A DNA stretch of 64,000 nt, taken from assembly GCF_040115645.1 (NCBI RefSeq), contig NW_027096011.1, forward strand, positions 1,116,001 to 1,180,000, in the 5' to 3' direction. The translations under genes were made by a program, and so were the position numbers. Origin of the DNA: Euwallacea fornicatus (lineage: Eukaryota; Arthropoda; Insecta; Coleoptera; Curculionidae). Every line of letters begins with the position of its first letter. The first letter of the stretch is position 1. This document shows, one piece after another, positions 25,169 to 38,191 of the stretch. A model generated the notes under the pieces. That model was not told where the DNA came from and did not search any database. It worked only from the letters and a program-made list of their open reading frames with translations.

Positions 25169-25696
25169 CACTTTAAAGATCTCGTCGAGCTGATTAATTT
25201 GAATCTTTGTTGAAGAAGTTTGTAGTTGATTTGGTGAAGTTATCGAGTCTCAAAGTTGGAAAAGTCGCAAAAGTGGCGTATTTGAGCACATAAAGTACTA
25301 TTTATCCTGGAAACTCTTCAAGATGCAATTAGTATGTGTCATGTCACTTTAAAGATCTCGTCGAGCTGATTAATTTGAATCTTTGTTGAAGAAGTTTGTA
25401 GTTGATTTGGTGAAGTTATCGAGTCTCAAAGTTGGAAAAGTCGCAAAAGTGGCGTATTTGAGCACATAAAGTACTATTTATCCTGGAAACTCTTCAAGAT
25501 GCAATTAGGATGTGTCATGTCACTTTAAAGATCTCGTCGAGCTGATTAATTTGAATCTTTGTTGAAGAAGTTTGGAGTTGATTTGGTGAAGTTATCGAGT
25601 CTCAAAATTAGAAAAGTCTCAAAAGTTGCGTGGTTAAGCACATAAAGTACTATTTATCCTGGAAACTCTTCAAGATGCAATTAGTATGTGTCATGT

Positions 25697-26576
25697 CACT
25701 TTAAAGATCTCGTCGAGCTGATTAATTTGAATCTTTGTTTAAGAAGTATGGAGTTGATTTGGTGAAGTTATCGAGTCTCAAAGTTGGAAAAGTCTTAAAA
25801 CTTGCGTGTTTGAGCACATAAAGTACTATTCATCCTGGAAACTCTACAAGATGCAATTAGGATGTGTCATGTAACCTTAAAGATCTCGTCGAGCTGATTA
25901 ATTTGAATCTTTGTTGAAGAAGTTTGGAGTTGATTTGGTGAAGTTATCGAGTCTCAAAGTTGGAAAAGTCTTAAAACTTGCGTGTTTGAGCACATAAAGT
26001 ACTATTTATCCTGGAAACTCTTCAAGATGCAATTAGGATGTGTCGTGTCACCTTAAAGATCTCGTCGAGGTGATTAATTTGAATCTTTGTTGAAGAAGTT
26101 TGGAGTTGATTTGGTGAAGTTATCGAGTCTCAAAGTTGGAAAAGTCTTAAAACTTGCGTGTTTGAGCACATAAAGTACTATTTATCCTGGAAACTCTTCA
26201 AGATGCAATTAGGATGTGTCATGTCACTTTAAAGATCTCGTCGAGCTGATTAATTTGAATCTTTGTTTAAGAAGTATGGAGTTGATTTGGTGAAGTTATC
26301 GAGTCTCAAAGTTGGAAAAGTCTTAAAACTTGCGTGTTTGAGCACATAAAGTACTATTCATCCTGGAAACTCTACAAGATGCAATTAGGATGTGTCATGT
26401 AACCTTAAAGATCTCGTCGAGCTGATTAATTTGAATCTTTGTTGAAGAAGTTTGGAGTTGATTTGGTGAAGTTATCGAGTCTCAAAGTTGGAAAAGTCTT
26501 AAAACTTGCGTGTTTGAGCACATAAAGTACTATTTATCCTGGAAACTCTTCAAGATGCAATTAGTATGTGTCATGT
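25697..26576 (+). repeat. Three-monomer repeat, about 1.7 units (528-bp period)
   Basis: TATGG with ATTCATCC and CTCTACAAG, then AACC with TTAAAACTT, then CACC/GAGGTG, at 25697-26224. The first two recur at 26225-26576. The third position is replaced by a TTTGTAG monomer at 26577. Confidence 0.78.
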
Positions 26577-26928
26577 CACTTTAAAGATCTCGTCGAGCTG
26601 ATTAATTTGAATCTTTGTTGAAGAAGTTTGTAGTTGATTTGGTGAAGTTATCGAGTCTCAAAGTTGGAAAAGTCGCAAAAGTGGCGTGTTTGAGCACATA
26701 AAGTACTATTTATCCTGGAAACTCTTCAAGATGCAATTAGGATGTGTCATGTAACCTTAAAGATCTCGTCGAGGTGATTAATTTGAATCTTTGTTTAAGA
26801 AGTGTGGAGTTGATTTGGTGAAGTTATCGAGTTTCAAATTTGGAAAAGTCGCAAAAGTGGCGTATTTGAGCACATAAAGTACTATTTATCCTGGAAACTC
26901 TTCAAGATGCAATTAGGATGTGTCATGT

Positions 26929-28512
26929 CACTTTAAAGATTTCGTCGAGGTGATTAATTTGAATCTTTGTTGAAGAAGTTTGGAGTTGATTTGGTGAAGT
27001 TATCGAGTCTCAAAGTTGGAAAAGTCTTAAAACTTGCGTGTTTGAGCACATAAAGTACTATTTATCCTGGAAACTCTTCAAGATGCAATTAGGATGTGTC
27101 ATGTCACTTTAAAGATCTCGTCGAGCTGATTAATTTGAATCTTTGTTTAAGAAGTATGGAGTTGATTTGGTGAAGTTATCGAGTCTCAAAGTTGGAAAAG
27201 TCTTAAAACTTGCGTGTTTGAGCACATAAAGTACTATTTATCCTGGAAACTCTACAAGATGCAATTAGGATGTGTCATGTAACCTTAAAGATCTCGTCGA
27301 GCTGATTAATTTGAATCTTTGTTGAAGAAGTTTGGAGTTGATTTGGTGAAGTTATCGAGTCTCAAAGTTGGAAAAGTCTCAAAAGTTGCGTATTTGAGCA
27401 CATAAAGTACTATTCATCCTGGAAACTCTACAAGATGCAATTAGGATGTGTCATGTCACTTTAAAGATTTCGTCGAGGTGATTAATTTGAATCTTTGTTG
27501 AAGAAGTTTGGAGTTGATTTGGTGAAGTTATCGAGTCTCAAAGTTGGAAAAGTCTTAAAACTTGCGTGTTTGAGCACATAAAGTACTATTTATCCTGGAA
27601 ACTCTTCAAGATGCAATTAAGATGTGTCATGTCACTTTAAAGATCTCGTCGAGCTGATTAATTTGAATCTTTGTTTAAGAAGTATGGAGTTGATTTGGTG
27701 AAGTTATCGAGTCTCAAAGTTGGAAAAGTCTTAAAACTTGCGTGTTTGAGCACATAAAGTACTATTTATCCTGGAAACTCTACAAGATGCAATTAGGATG
27801 TGTCATGTAACCTTAAAGATCTCGTCGAGCTGATTAATTTGAATCTTTGTTTAAGAAGTGTGGAGTTGATTTGGTGAAGTTATCGAGTTTCAAATTTGGA
27901 AAAGTCGCAAAAGTGGCGTATTTGAGCACATAAAGTACTATTTATCCTGGAAACTCTTCAAGATGCAATTAGGATGTGTCATGTCACTTTAAAGATTTCG
28001 TCGAGGTGATTAATTTGAATCTTTGTTGAAGAAGTTTGGAGTTGATTTGGTGAAGTTATCGAGTCTCAAAGTTGGAAAAGTCTTAAAACTTGCGTGTTTG
28101 AGCACATAAAGTACTATTTATCCTGGAAACTCTTCAAGATGCAATTAGGATGTGTCATGTCACTTTAAAGATCTCGTCGAGCTGATTAATTTGAATCTTT
28201 GTTTAAGAAGTATGGAGTTGATTTGGTGAAGTTATCGAGTCTCAAAGTTGGAAAAGTCTTAAAACTTGCGTGTTTGAGCACATAAAGTACTATTTATCCT
28301 GGAAACTCTTCAAGATGCAATTAGTATGTGTCATGTCACTTTAAAGATCTCGTCGAGCTGATTAATTTGAATCTTTGTTTAAGAAGTGTGGAGTTGATTT
28401 GGTGAAGTTATCGAGTTTCAAATTTGGAAAAGTCGCAAAAGTGGCGTATTTGAGCACATAAAGTACTATTTATCCTGGAAACTCTTCAAGATGCAATTAG
28501 GATGTGTCGTGT
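26929..28512 (+). repeat. Three-monomer repeat, three units (528-bp period)
   Basis: Each unit starts with a GAGGTG monomer carrying AAAGATTTCG, which destroys the AGATCT site, near 26938, 27466 and 27994, exactly 528 bp apart. A TATGG monomer follows, then a third monomer that varies: AACC/ATTCATCC, then AACC/GTGTGG, then CACTTT/GTGTGG. The differing third monomers point to exchange during or after amplification. Confidence 0.85.
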
Positions 28513-28688
28513 CACCTTAAAGATCTCGTCGAGGTGATTAATTTGAATCTTTGTTGAAGAAGTTTGGAGTTGATTTGGTGAAGTTATCGAGTCTCAAAGT
28601 TGGAAAAGTCTTAAAACTTGCGTGTTTGAGCACATAAAGTACTATTTATCCTGGAAACTCTTCAAGATGCAATTAGGATGTGTCATGT

Positions 28689-30976
28689 CACTTTAAAGAT
28701 CTCGTCGAGCTGATTAATTTGAATCTTTGTTTAAGAAGTATGGAGTTGATTTGGTGAAGTTATCGAGTCTCAAAATTAGAAAAGTCTCAAAAGTTGCGTG
28801 GTTAAGCACATAAAGTACTATTTATCGTGGAAACTCTTCAAGATGCAATGAGTATGTGTCATGTCACTTTAAAGATCTCGTCGAGCTGATTAATTTGAAT
28901 CTTTGTTTAAGAAGTATGGAGTTGATTTGGTGAAGTTATCGAGTCTCAAAGTTGGAAAAGTCGCAAAAGTGGCGTGTTTGAGCACATAAAGTACTATTTA
29001 TCCTGGAAACTCTTCAAGATGCAATTAGGATGTGTCATGTAACCTTAAAGATCTCGTCGAGGTGATTAATTTGAATCTTTGTTTAAGAAGTGTGGAGTTG
29101 ATTTGGTGAAGTTATCGAGTTTCAAATTTGGAAAAGTCGCAAAAGTGGCGTATTTGAGCACATAAAGTACTATTTATCCTGGAAACTCTTCAAGATGCAA
29201 TTAGGATGTGTCATGTCACTTTAAAGATCTCGTCGAGGTGATTAATTTGAATCTTTGTTGAAGAAGTTTGGAGTTGATTTGGTGAAGTTATCGAGTCTCA
29301 AAGTTGGAAAAGTCTTAAAACTTGCGTGTTTGAGCACATAAAGTACTATTTATCCTGGAAACTCTTCAAGATGCAATTAGGATGTGTCATGTCACTTTAA
29401 AGATCTCGTCGAGCTGATTAATTTGAATCTTTGTTTAAGAAGTATGGAGTTGATTTGGTGAAGTTATCGAGTCTCAAAGTTGGAAAAGTCTTAAAACTTG
29501 CGTGTTTGAGCACATAAAGTACTATTTATCCTGGAAACTCTACAAGATGCAATTAGGATGTGTCATGTAACCTTAAAGATCTCGTCGAGCTGATTAATTT
29601 GAATCTTTGTTGAAGAAGTTTGGAGTTGATTTGGTGAAGTTATCGAGTCTCAAAGTTGGAAAAGTCTCAAAAGTTGCGTATTTGAGCACATAAAGTACTA
29701 TTCATCCTGGAAACTCTACAAGATGCAATTAGGATGTGTCATGTAACCTTAAAGATCTCGTCGAGCTGATTAATTTGAATCTTTGTTGAAGAAGTTTGGA
29801 GTTGATTTGGTGAAGTTATCGAGTCTCAAAGTTGGAAAAGTCGCAAAAGTGGCGTATTTGAGCACATAAAGTACTATTTATCCTGGAAACTCTTCAAGAT
29901 GCAATTAGGATGTGTCATGTCACTTTAAAGATCTCGTCGAGCTGATTAATTTGAATCTTTGTTGAAGAAGTTTGTAGTTGATTCGGTGAAGTTATCGAGT
30001 CTCAAAATTAGAAAAGTCTCAAAAGTTGCGTGGTTAAGCACATAAAGTCCTATTTATCCTGGAAACTCTACAAGATGTAATTAGGATGTGTCATGTCACT
30101 TTAAAGATCTCGTCGAGCTGATTAATTTGAATCTTTGTTGAAGAAGTTTGTAGTTGATTTGGTGAAGTTATCGAGTCTCAAAGTTGGAAAAGTCGCAAAA
30201 GTGGCGTATTTGAGCACATAAAGTACTATTTATCCTGGAAACTCTTCAAGATGCAATTAGGATGTGTCATGTCACTTTAAAGATCTCGTCGAGCTGATTA
30301 ATTTGAATCTTTGTTGAAGAAGTTTGGAGTTGATTTGGTGAAGTTATCGAGTCTCAAAGTTGGAAAAGTCTTAAAACTTGCGTGTTTGAGCACATAAAGT
30401 ACTATTTATCCTGGAAACTCTTCAAGATGCAATTAGTATGTGTCATGTCACTTTAAAGATCTCGTCGAGCTGATTAATTTGAATCTTTGTTGAAGAAGTT
30501 TGGAGTTGATTTGGTGAAGTTATCGAGCCTCAAAGTTGGAAAAGTCTTAAAAGTGGCGTGTTTGAGCACATAAAGTACTATTTATCCTGGAAACTCTTCA
30601 AGATGCAATTAGGATGTGTCATGTAACCTTAAAGATCTCGTCGAGGTGATTAATTTGAATCTTTGTTTAAGAAGTGTGGAGTTGATTTGGTGAAGTTATC
30701 GAGTTTCAAATTTGGAAAAGTCGCAAAAGTTGCATGGTTAAGCATATAAAGTACTATTTATCCTGGAAACTCTTCAAGATGCAATTAGGATGTGTCATGT
30801 CACTTTAAAGATCTCGTCGAGCTGATTAATTTGAATCTTTGTTGAAGAAGTTTGGAGTTGATTTGGTGAAGTTATCGAGTCTCAAAGTTGGAAAAGTCTT
30901 AAAACTTGCGTGTTTGAGCACATAAAGTACTATTTATCCTGGAAACTCTTCAAGATGCAATTAGTATGTGTCATGT
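28689..30976 (+). repeat. Cassette copy with a one-monomer loss
   Basis: This block repeats 3521-5984, including the rare GAGCCTCAAAG monomer (30449) and the CATATAAAG monomer (30625). The spacing changes from 25168 bp before 29745 to 24992 bp after it, which is exactly one monomer fewer. Monomer 29745 has the left half of the TCTGAAAATTT type and the right half of the GTGGCGTATTTG type, so it is the hybrid left by the deletion. A private change AATGAG occurs near 28850. Confidence 0.85.
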
Positions 30977-31152
30977 CACTTTAAAGATCTCGTCGAGCTG
31001 ATTAATTTGAATCTTTGTTGAAGAAGTTTGGAGTTGATTTGGTGAAGTTATCGAGTCTCAAAGTTGGAAAAGTCTTAAAACTTGCGTGTTTGAGCACATA
31101 AAGTACTATTTATCCTGGAAACTCTTCAAGATGCAATTAGGATGTGTCATGT

Positions 31153-33088
31153 CACTTTAAAGATCTCGTCGAGCTGATTAATTTGAATCTTTGTTTAAGA
31201 AGTATGGAGTTGATTTGGTGAAGTTATCGAGTCTCAAAATTAGAAAAGTCTCAAAAGTTGCGTGGTTAAGCACATAAAGTACTATTTATCGTGGAAACTC
31301 TTCAAGATGCAATTAGGATGTGTCATGTCACTTTAAAGATCTCGTCGAGCTGATTAATTTGAATCTTTGTTGAAGAAGTTTGGAGTTGATTTGGTGAAGT
31401 TATCGAGTCTCAAAGTTGGAAAAGTCGCAAAAGTGGCGTGTTTGAGCACATAAAGTACTATTTATCCTGGAAACTCTTCAAGATGCAATTAGGATGTGTC
31501 ATGTAACCTTAAAGATCTCGTCGAGGTGATTAATTTGAATCTTTGTTTAAGAAGTGTGGAGTTGATTTGGTGAAGTTATCGAGTTTCAAATTTGGAAAAG
31601 TCGCAAAAGTGGCGTATTTGAGCACATAAAGTACTATTTATCCTGGAAACTCTTCAAGATGCAATTAGGATGTGTCATGTCACTTTAAAGATCTCGTCGA
31701 GGTGATTAATTTGAATCTTTGTTGAAGAAGTTTGGAGTTGATTTGGTGAAGTTATCGAGTCTCAAAGTTGGAAAAGTCTTAAAACTTGCGTGTTTGAGCA
31801 CATAAAGTACTATTTATCCTGGAAACTCTTCAAGATGCAATTAGGATGTGTCATGTCACTTTAAAGATCTCGTCGAGCTGATTAATTTGAATCTTTGTTT
31901 AAGAAGTATGGAGTTGATTTGGTGAAGTTATCGAGTCTCAAAGTTGGAAAAGTCTTAAAACTTGCGTGTTTGAGCACATAAAGTACTATTTATCCTGGAA
32001 ACTCTACAAGATGCAATTAGGATGTGTCATGTAACCTTAAAGATCTCGTCGAGCTGATTAATTTGAATCTTTGTTGAAGAAGTTTGGAGTTGATTTGGTG
32101 AAGTTATCGAGTCTCAAAGTTGGAAAAGTCTCAAAAGTTGCGTATTTGAGCACATAAAGTACTATTCATCCTGGAAACTCTACAAGATGCAATTAGGATG
32201 TGTCATGTAACCTTAAAGATCTCGTCGAGCTGATTAATTTGAATCTTTGTTGAAGAAGTTTGGAGTTGATTTGGTGAAGTTATCGAGTCTCAAAGTTGGA
32301 AAAGTCTGAAAATTTGCGTGTTTGAGCACATAAAGTACTATTTATCCTGGAAACTCTTCAAGATGCAATTAGTATGTGTCATGTCACTTTAAAGATCTCG
32401 TCGAGCTGATTAATTTGAATCTTTGTTGAAGAAGTTTGTAGTTGATTTGGTGAAGTTATCGAGTCTCAAAGTTGGAAAAGTCGCAAAAGTGGCGTATTTG
32501 AGCACATAAAGTACTATTTATCCTGGAAACTCTTCAAGATGCAATTAGGATGTGTCATGTCACTTTAAAGATCTCGTCGAGCTGATTAATTTGAATCTTT
32601 GTTGAAGAAGTTTGTAGTTGATTCGGTGAAGTTATCGAGTCTCAAAATTAGAAAAGTCTCAAAAGTTGCGTGGTTAAGCACATAAAGTCCTATTTATCCT
32701 GGAAACTCTACAAGATGTAATTAGGATGTGTCATGTCACTTTAAAGATCTCGTCGAGCTGATTAATTTGAATCTTTGTTGAAGAAGTTTGTAGTTGATTT
32801 GGTGAAGTTATCGAGTCTCAAAGTTGGAAAAGTCGCAAAAGTGGCGTATTTGAGCACATAAAGTACTATTTATCCTGGAAACTCTTCAAGATGCAATTAG
32901 GATGTGTCATGTCACTTTAAAGATCTCGTCGAGCTGATTAATTTGAATCTTTGTTGAAGAAGTTTGGAGTTGATTTGGTGAAGTTATCGAGTCTCAAAGT
33001 TGGAAAAGTCTTAAAACTTGCGTGTTTGAGCACATAAAGTACTATTTATCCTGGAAACTCTTCAAGATGCAATTAGTATGTGTCATGT
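31153..33088 (+). repeat. Second full copy of the 11-monomer cassette
   Basis: All eleven subtypes of 3521-5456 recur in order at +27632 bp (157 monomers). The second monomer differs (TTGAAGAAGTTTGG here, TTTAAGAAGTATGG at 3697), and the first ends AGGATG rather than AGTATG. Confidence 0.85.
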
Positions 33089-33264
33089 CACTTTAAAGAT
33101 CTCGTCGAGCTGATTAATTTGAATCTTTGTTGAAGAAGTTTGGAGTTGATTTGGTGAAGTTATCGAGTCTCAAAGTTGGAAAAGTCTTAAAACTTGCGTG
33201 TTTGAGCACATAAAGTACTATTTATCCTGGAAACTCTTCAAGATGCAATTAGGATGTGTCATGT

Positions 33265-34455
33265 CACTTTAAAGATCTCGTCGAGCTGATTAATTTGAAT
33301 CTTTGTTGAAGAAGTTTGTAGTTGATTTGGTGAAGTTATCGAGTCTCAAAGTTGGAAAAGTCGCAAAAGTGGCGTGTTTGAGCACATAAAGTACTATTTA
33401 TCCTGGAAACTCTTCAAGATGCAATTAGGATGTGTCATGTAACCTTAAAGATCTCGTCGAGGTGATTAATTTGAATCTTTGTTTAAGAAGTGTGGAGTTG
33501 ATTTGGTGAAGTTATCGAGTTTCAAATTTGGAAAAGTCGCAAAAGTTGCATGGTTAAGCACATAAAGTACTATTTATCCTCGAAACTCTTCAAGATGCAA
33601 TTAGGATGTGTCGTGTCACCTTAAAGATCTCGTCGAGGTGATTAATTTGAATCTTTGTTGAAGAAGTTTGGAGTTGATTTGGTGAAGTTATCGAGTCTCA
33701 AAGTTGGAAAAGTCTTAAAACTTGCGTGTTTGAGCACATAAAGTACTATTTATCCTGGAAACTCTTCAAGATGCAATTAGGATGTGTCATGTCACTTTAA
33801 AGATCTCGTCGAGCTGATTAATTTGAATCTTTGTTGAAGAAGTTTGGAGTTGATTTGGTGAAGTTATCGAGTCTCAAAGTTGGAAAAGTCTCAAAAGTTG
33901 CGTGGTTAAGCACATAAAGTCCTATTTATCCTGAAACTCTACAAGATGTAATTAGGATGTGTCATGTAACCTTAAAGATCTCGTCGAGCTGATTAATTTG
34001 AATCTTTGTTGAAGAAGTTTGGATTTGATTTGGTGAAGTTATCGACTCTCAAAGTTGGAAAAGTCTCAAAAGTTGCGTGTTTGAGCACATAAAGTACTAT
34101 TTATCCTGGAAACTCTTCAAGATGCAATTAGTATGTGTCATGTCACTTTAAAGATCTCGTCGAGCTGATTAATTTGAATCTTTGTTTAAGAAGTATGGAG
34201 TTGATTTGGTGAAGTTATCGAGTCTCAAAGTTGGAAAAGTCGCAAAAGTGGCGTGTTTGAGCACATAAAGTACTATTTATCCTGGAAACTCTTCAAGATG
34301 CAATTAGGATGTGTCATGTAACCTTAAAGATCTCGTCGAGGTGATTAATTTGAATCTTTGTTTAAGAAGTGTGGAGTTGATTTGGTGAAGTTATCGAGTT
34401 TCAAATTTGGAAAAGTCGCAAAAGTTGCATGGTTAAGCACATAAAGTACTATTTA
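33265..34455 (+). repeat. Copy of 7217-8407
   Basis: Nearly seven monomers match 7217 onward, including the 175-bp deletion monomer (33793, deletion near 33933) and the ATCGACTCTC monomer. One private change is GGATTTG near 34022. The match fails where CCTCG/TCGTGT in the early copy is CCTGG/TCATGT here. Confidence 0.83.
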
Positions 34456-34671
34456 TCCTGGAAACTCTTCAAGATGCAATTAGGATGTGTCATGTCACTT
34501 TAAAGATCTCGTCGAGCTGATTAATTTGAATCTTTGTTGAAGAAGTTTGGAGTTGATTTGGTGAAGTTATCGAGTCTCAAAGTTGGAAAAGTCTTAAAAC
34601 TTGCGTGTTTGAGCACATAAAGTACTATTTATCCTGGAAACTCTTCAAGATGCAATTAGGATGTGTCATGT

Positions 34672-35903
34672 AACCTTAAAGATCTCGTCGAGGTGATTAA
34701 TTTGAATCTTTGTTTAAGAAGTGTGGAGTTGATTTGGTGAAGTTATCGAGTTTCAAATTTGGAAAAGTCGCAAAAGTTGCATGGTTAAGCATATAAAGTA
34801 CTATTTATCCTGGAAACTCTTCAAGATGCAATTAGGATGTGTCATGTCACTTTAAAGATCTCGTCGAGCTGATTAATTTGAATCTTTGTTGAAGAAGTTT
34901 GGAGTTGATTTGGTGAAGTTATCGAGTCTCAAAGTTGGAAAAGTCTTAAAACTTGCGTGTTTGAGCACATAAAGTACTATTTATCCTGGAAACTCTTCAA
35001 GATGCAATTAGTATGTGTCATGTCACTTTAAAGATCTCGTCGAGCTGATTAATTTGAATCTTTGTTGAAGAAGTTTGGAGTTGATTTGGTGAAGTTATCG
35101 AGTCTCAAAGTTGGAAAAGTCTTAAAAGTTGCGTGTTTGAGCACATAAAGTACTATTTATCCTGGAAACTCTTCAAGATGTAATTAGGATGTGTCATGTA
35201 ACCTTAAAGATCTCGTCGAGGTGATTAATTTGAATCTTTGTTTAAGAAGTGTGGAGTTGATTTGGTGAAGTTATCGAGTTTCAAATTTGGAAAAGTCGCA
35301 AAAGTTGCATGGTTAAGCATATAAAGTACTATTTATCCTGGAAACTCTTCAAGATGCAATTAGGATGTGTCATGTCACTTTAAAGATCTCGTCGAGCTGA
35401 TTAATTTGAATCTTTGATTAAGAAGTTTATAGTTGATTTGGTGAAGTTATCGAGTCTCAAAGTTGGAAAAGTCTTAAAACTTGCGTGTTTGAGCACATAA
35501 AGTACTATTTATCCTGGAAACTCTTCAAGATGCAATTAGGATGTGTCATGTCACTTTAAAGATCTCGTCGAGCTGATTAATTTGAATCTTTGTTGAAGAA
35601 GTTTGTAGTTGATTTGGTGAAGTTATCGAGTCTCAAAATTAGAAAAGTCTCAAAAGTTGCGTGGTTAAGCACATAAAGTACTATTTATCGTGGAAACTCT
35701 TCAAGATGCAATTAGTATGTGTCATGTCACTTTAAAGATCTCGTCGAGCTGATTAATTTGAATCTTTGTTTAAGAAGTATGGAGTTGATTTGGTGAAGTT
35801 ATCGAGTCTCAAAGTTGGAAAAGTCGCAAAAGTGGCGTGTTTGAGCACATAAAGTACTATTTATCCTGGAAACTCTTCAAGATGCAATTAGGATGTGTCA
35901 TGT
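34672..35903 (+). repeat. Seven-monomer copy of 5633-6864
   Basis: The order is CATATAAAG monomer, consensus, TTAAAAGTT, CATATAAAG monomer, consensus-like, TTTGTAG/ATTAG, TATGG/GTGGCGTG. It matches 5633-6864 at a spacing of 29039 bp (165 monomers less the 1-bp deletion). Private changes are GATGTAATT near 35179 and GATTAAGAAGTTTATAG near 35415. Confidence 0.83.
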
Positions 35904-37155
35904 AACCTTAAAGATCTCGTCGAGGTGATTAATTTGAATCTTTGTTTAAGAAGTGTGGAGTTGATTTGGTGAAGTTATCGAGTTTCAAATTTGTAAAAGT
36001 CGCAAAAGTTGCATGGTTAAGCACATAAAGTACTATTTATCCTCGAAACTCTTCAAGATGCAATTAGGATGTGTCATGTAACCTTAAAGATCTCGTCGAG
36101 GTGATTAATTTGAATCTTTGTTTAAGAAGTGTGGAGTTGATTTGGTGAAGTTATCGAGTTTCAAATTTGTAAAAGTCGCAAAAGTTGCATGGTTAAGCAC
36201 ATAAAGTACTATTTATCCTCGATACTCTTCAAGATGCAATTAGGATGTGTCGTGTAACCTTAAAGATCTCGTCGAGGTGATTAATTTGAATCTTTGTTTA
36301 AGAAGTGTGGAGTTGATTTGGTGAAGTTATCGAGTTTCAAATTTGTAAAAGTCGCAAAAGTTGCATGGTTAAGCACATAAAGTACTATTTATCCTCGAAA
36401 CTCTTCAAGATGCAATTAGGATGTGTCGTGTCACCTTAAAGATCTCGTCGAGGTGATTAATTTGAATCTTTGTTGAAGAAGTTTGGAGTTGATTTGGTGA
36501 AGTTATCGAGTCTCAAAGTTGGAAAAGTCTTAAAACTTGCGTGTTTGAGCACATAAAGTACTATTTATCCTGGAAACTCTTCAAGATGCAATTAGGATGT
36601 GTCATGTCACTTTAAAGATCTCGTCGAGCTGATTAATTTGAATCTTTGTTTAAGAAGTATGGAGTTGATTTGGTGAAGTTATCGAGTCTCAAAGTTGGAA
36701 AAGTCTTAAAACTTGCGTGTTTGAGCACATAAAGTACTATTTATCCTGGAAACTCTACAAGATGCAATTAGTATGTGTCATGTCACTTTAAAGATCTCGT
36801 CGAGCTGATTAATTTGAATCTTTGTTGAAGAAGTTTGTAGTTGATTTGGTGAAGTTATCGAGTCTCAAAGTTGGAAAAGTCGCAAAAGTGGCGTATTTGA
36901 GCACATAAAGTACTATTTATCCTGGAAACTCTTCAAGATGCAATTAGGATGTGTCATGTCACTTTAAAGATCTCGTCGAGCTGATTAATTTGAATCTTTC
37001 TTGAAGAAGTTTGTAGTTGATTCGGTGAAGTTATCGAGTCTCAAACTTAGAAAAGTCTCAAAAGTTGCGTGGTTAAGCACATAAAGTCCTATTTATCCTG
37101 GAAACTCTACAAGATGTAATTAGGATGTGTCATGTAACCTTAAAGATCTCGTCGA
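35728..37155 (+). repeat. Duplicated 8-monomer block, copy 1 (spacing 1760 bp)
   Basis: The block repeats at 37488-38915. Rare markers TTTCTTGAAG and CAAACTTAG (near 37000 and 37045) recur 1760 bp later, at 38760 and 38805. The spacing is 10 monomers. Confidence 0.86.
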
Positions 37156-38191
37156 GGTGATTAATTTGAATCTTTGTTTAAGAAGTGTGGAGTTGATTTG
37201 GTGAAGTTATCGAGTTTCAAATTTGTAAAAGTCGCAAAAGTTGCATGGTTAAGCACATAAAGTACTATTTATCCTCGAAACTCTTCAAGATGCAATTAGG
37301 ATGTGTCATGTAACCTTAAAGATCTCGTCGAGGTGATTAATTTGAATCTTTGTTTAAGAAGTGTGGAGTTGATTTGGTGAAATTATCGAGTTTCAAATTT
37401 GTAAAAGTCGCAAAAGTTGCATGGTTAAGCACATAAAGTACTATTTATCCTCGAAACTCTTCAAGATGCAATTAGGATGTGTCGTGTCACTTTAAAGATC
37501 TCGTCGAGCTGATTAATTTGAATCTTTGTTTAAGAAGTATGGAGTTGATTTGGTGAAGTTATCGAGTCTCAAAGTTGGAAAAGTCGCAAAAGTGGCGTGT
37601 TTGAGCACATAAAGTACTATTTATCCTGGAAACTCTTCAACATGCAATTAGGATGTGTCATGTAACCTTAAAGATCTCGTCGAGGTGATTAATTTGAATC
37701 TTTGTTTAAGAAGTGTGGAGTTGATTTGGTGAAGTTATCGAGTTTCAAATTTGTAAAAGTCGCAAAAGTTGCATGGTTAAGCACATAAAGTACTATTTAT
37801 CCTCGAAACTCTTCAAGATGCAATTAGGATGTGTCATGTAACCTTAAAGATCTCGTCGAGGTGATTAATTTGAATCTTTGTTTAAGAAGTGTGGAGTTGA
37901 TTTGGTGAAGTTATCGAGTTTCAAATTTGTAAAAGTCGCAAAAGTTGCATGGTTAAGCACATAAAGTACTATTTATCCTCGAAACTCTTCAAGATGCAAT
38001 TAGGATGTGTCGTGTAACCTTAAAGATCTCGTCGAGGTGATTAATTTGAATCTTTGTTTAAGAAGTGTGGAGTTGATTTGGTGAAGTTATCGAGTTTCAA
38101 ATTTGTAAAAGTCGCAAAAGTTGCATGGTTAAGCACATAAAGTACTATTTATCCTCGAAACTCTTCAAGATGCAATTAGGATGTGTCGTGT
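35904..38191 (+). repeat. Local amplification of a TTTGTAAAAG monomer variant
   Basis: Eight AACC/GTGTGG monomers carry TTTGTAAAAG in place of TTTGGAAAAG. They lie in runs of three (35904-36431), two (37136-37487) and three (37664-38191). I noticed this variant within the TTTCAAA monomers nowhere else. One copy has CGATACTC near 36221 and one has GAAATTATCG near 37381. This is single-monomer amplification at its most local. Confidence 0.86.
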
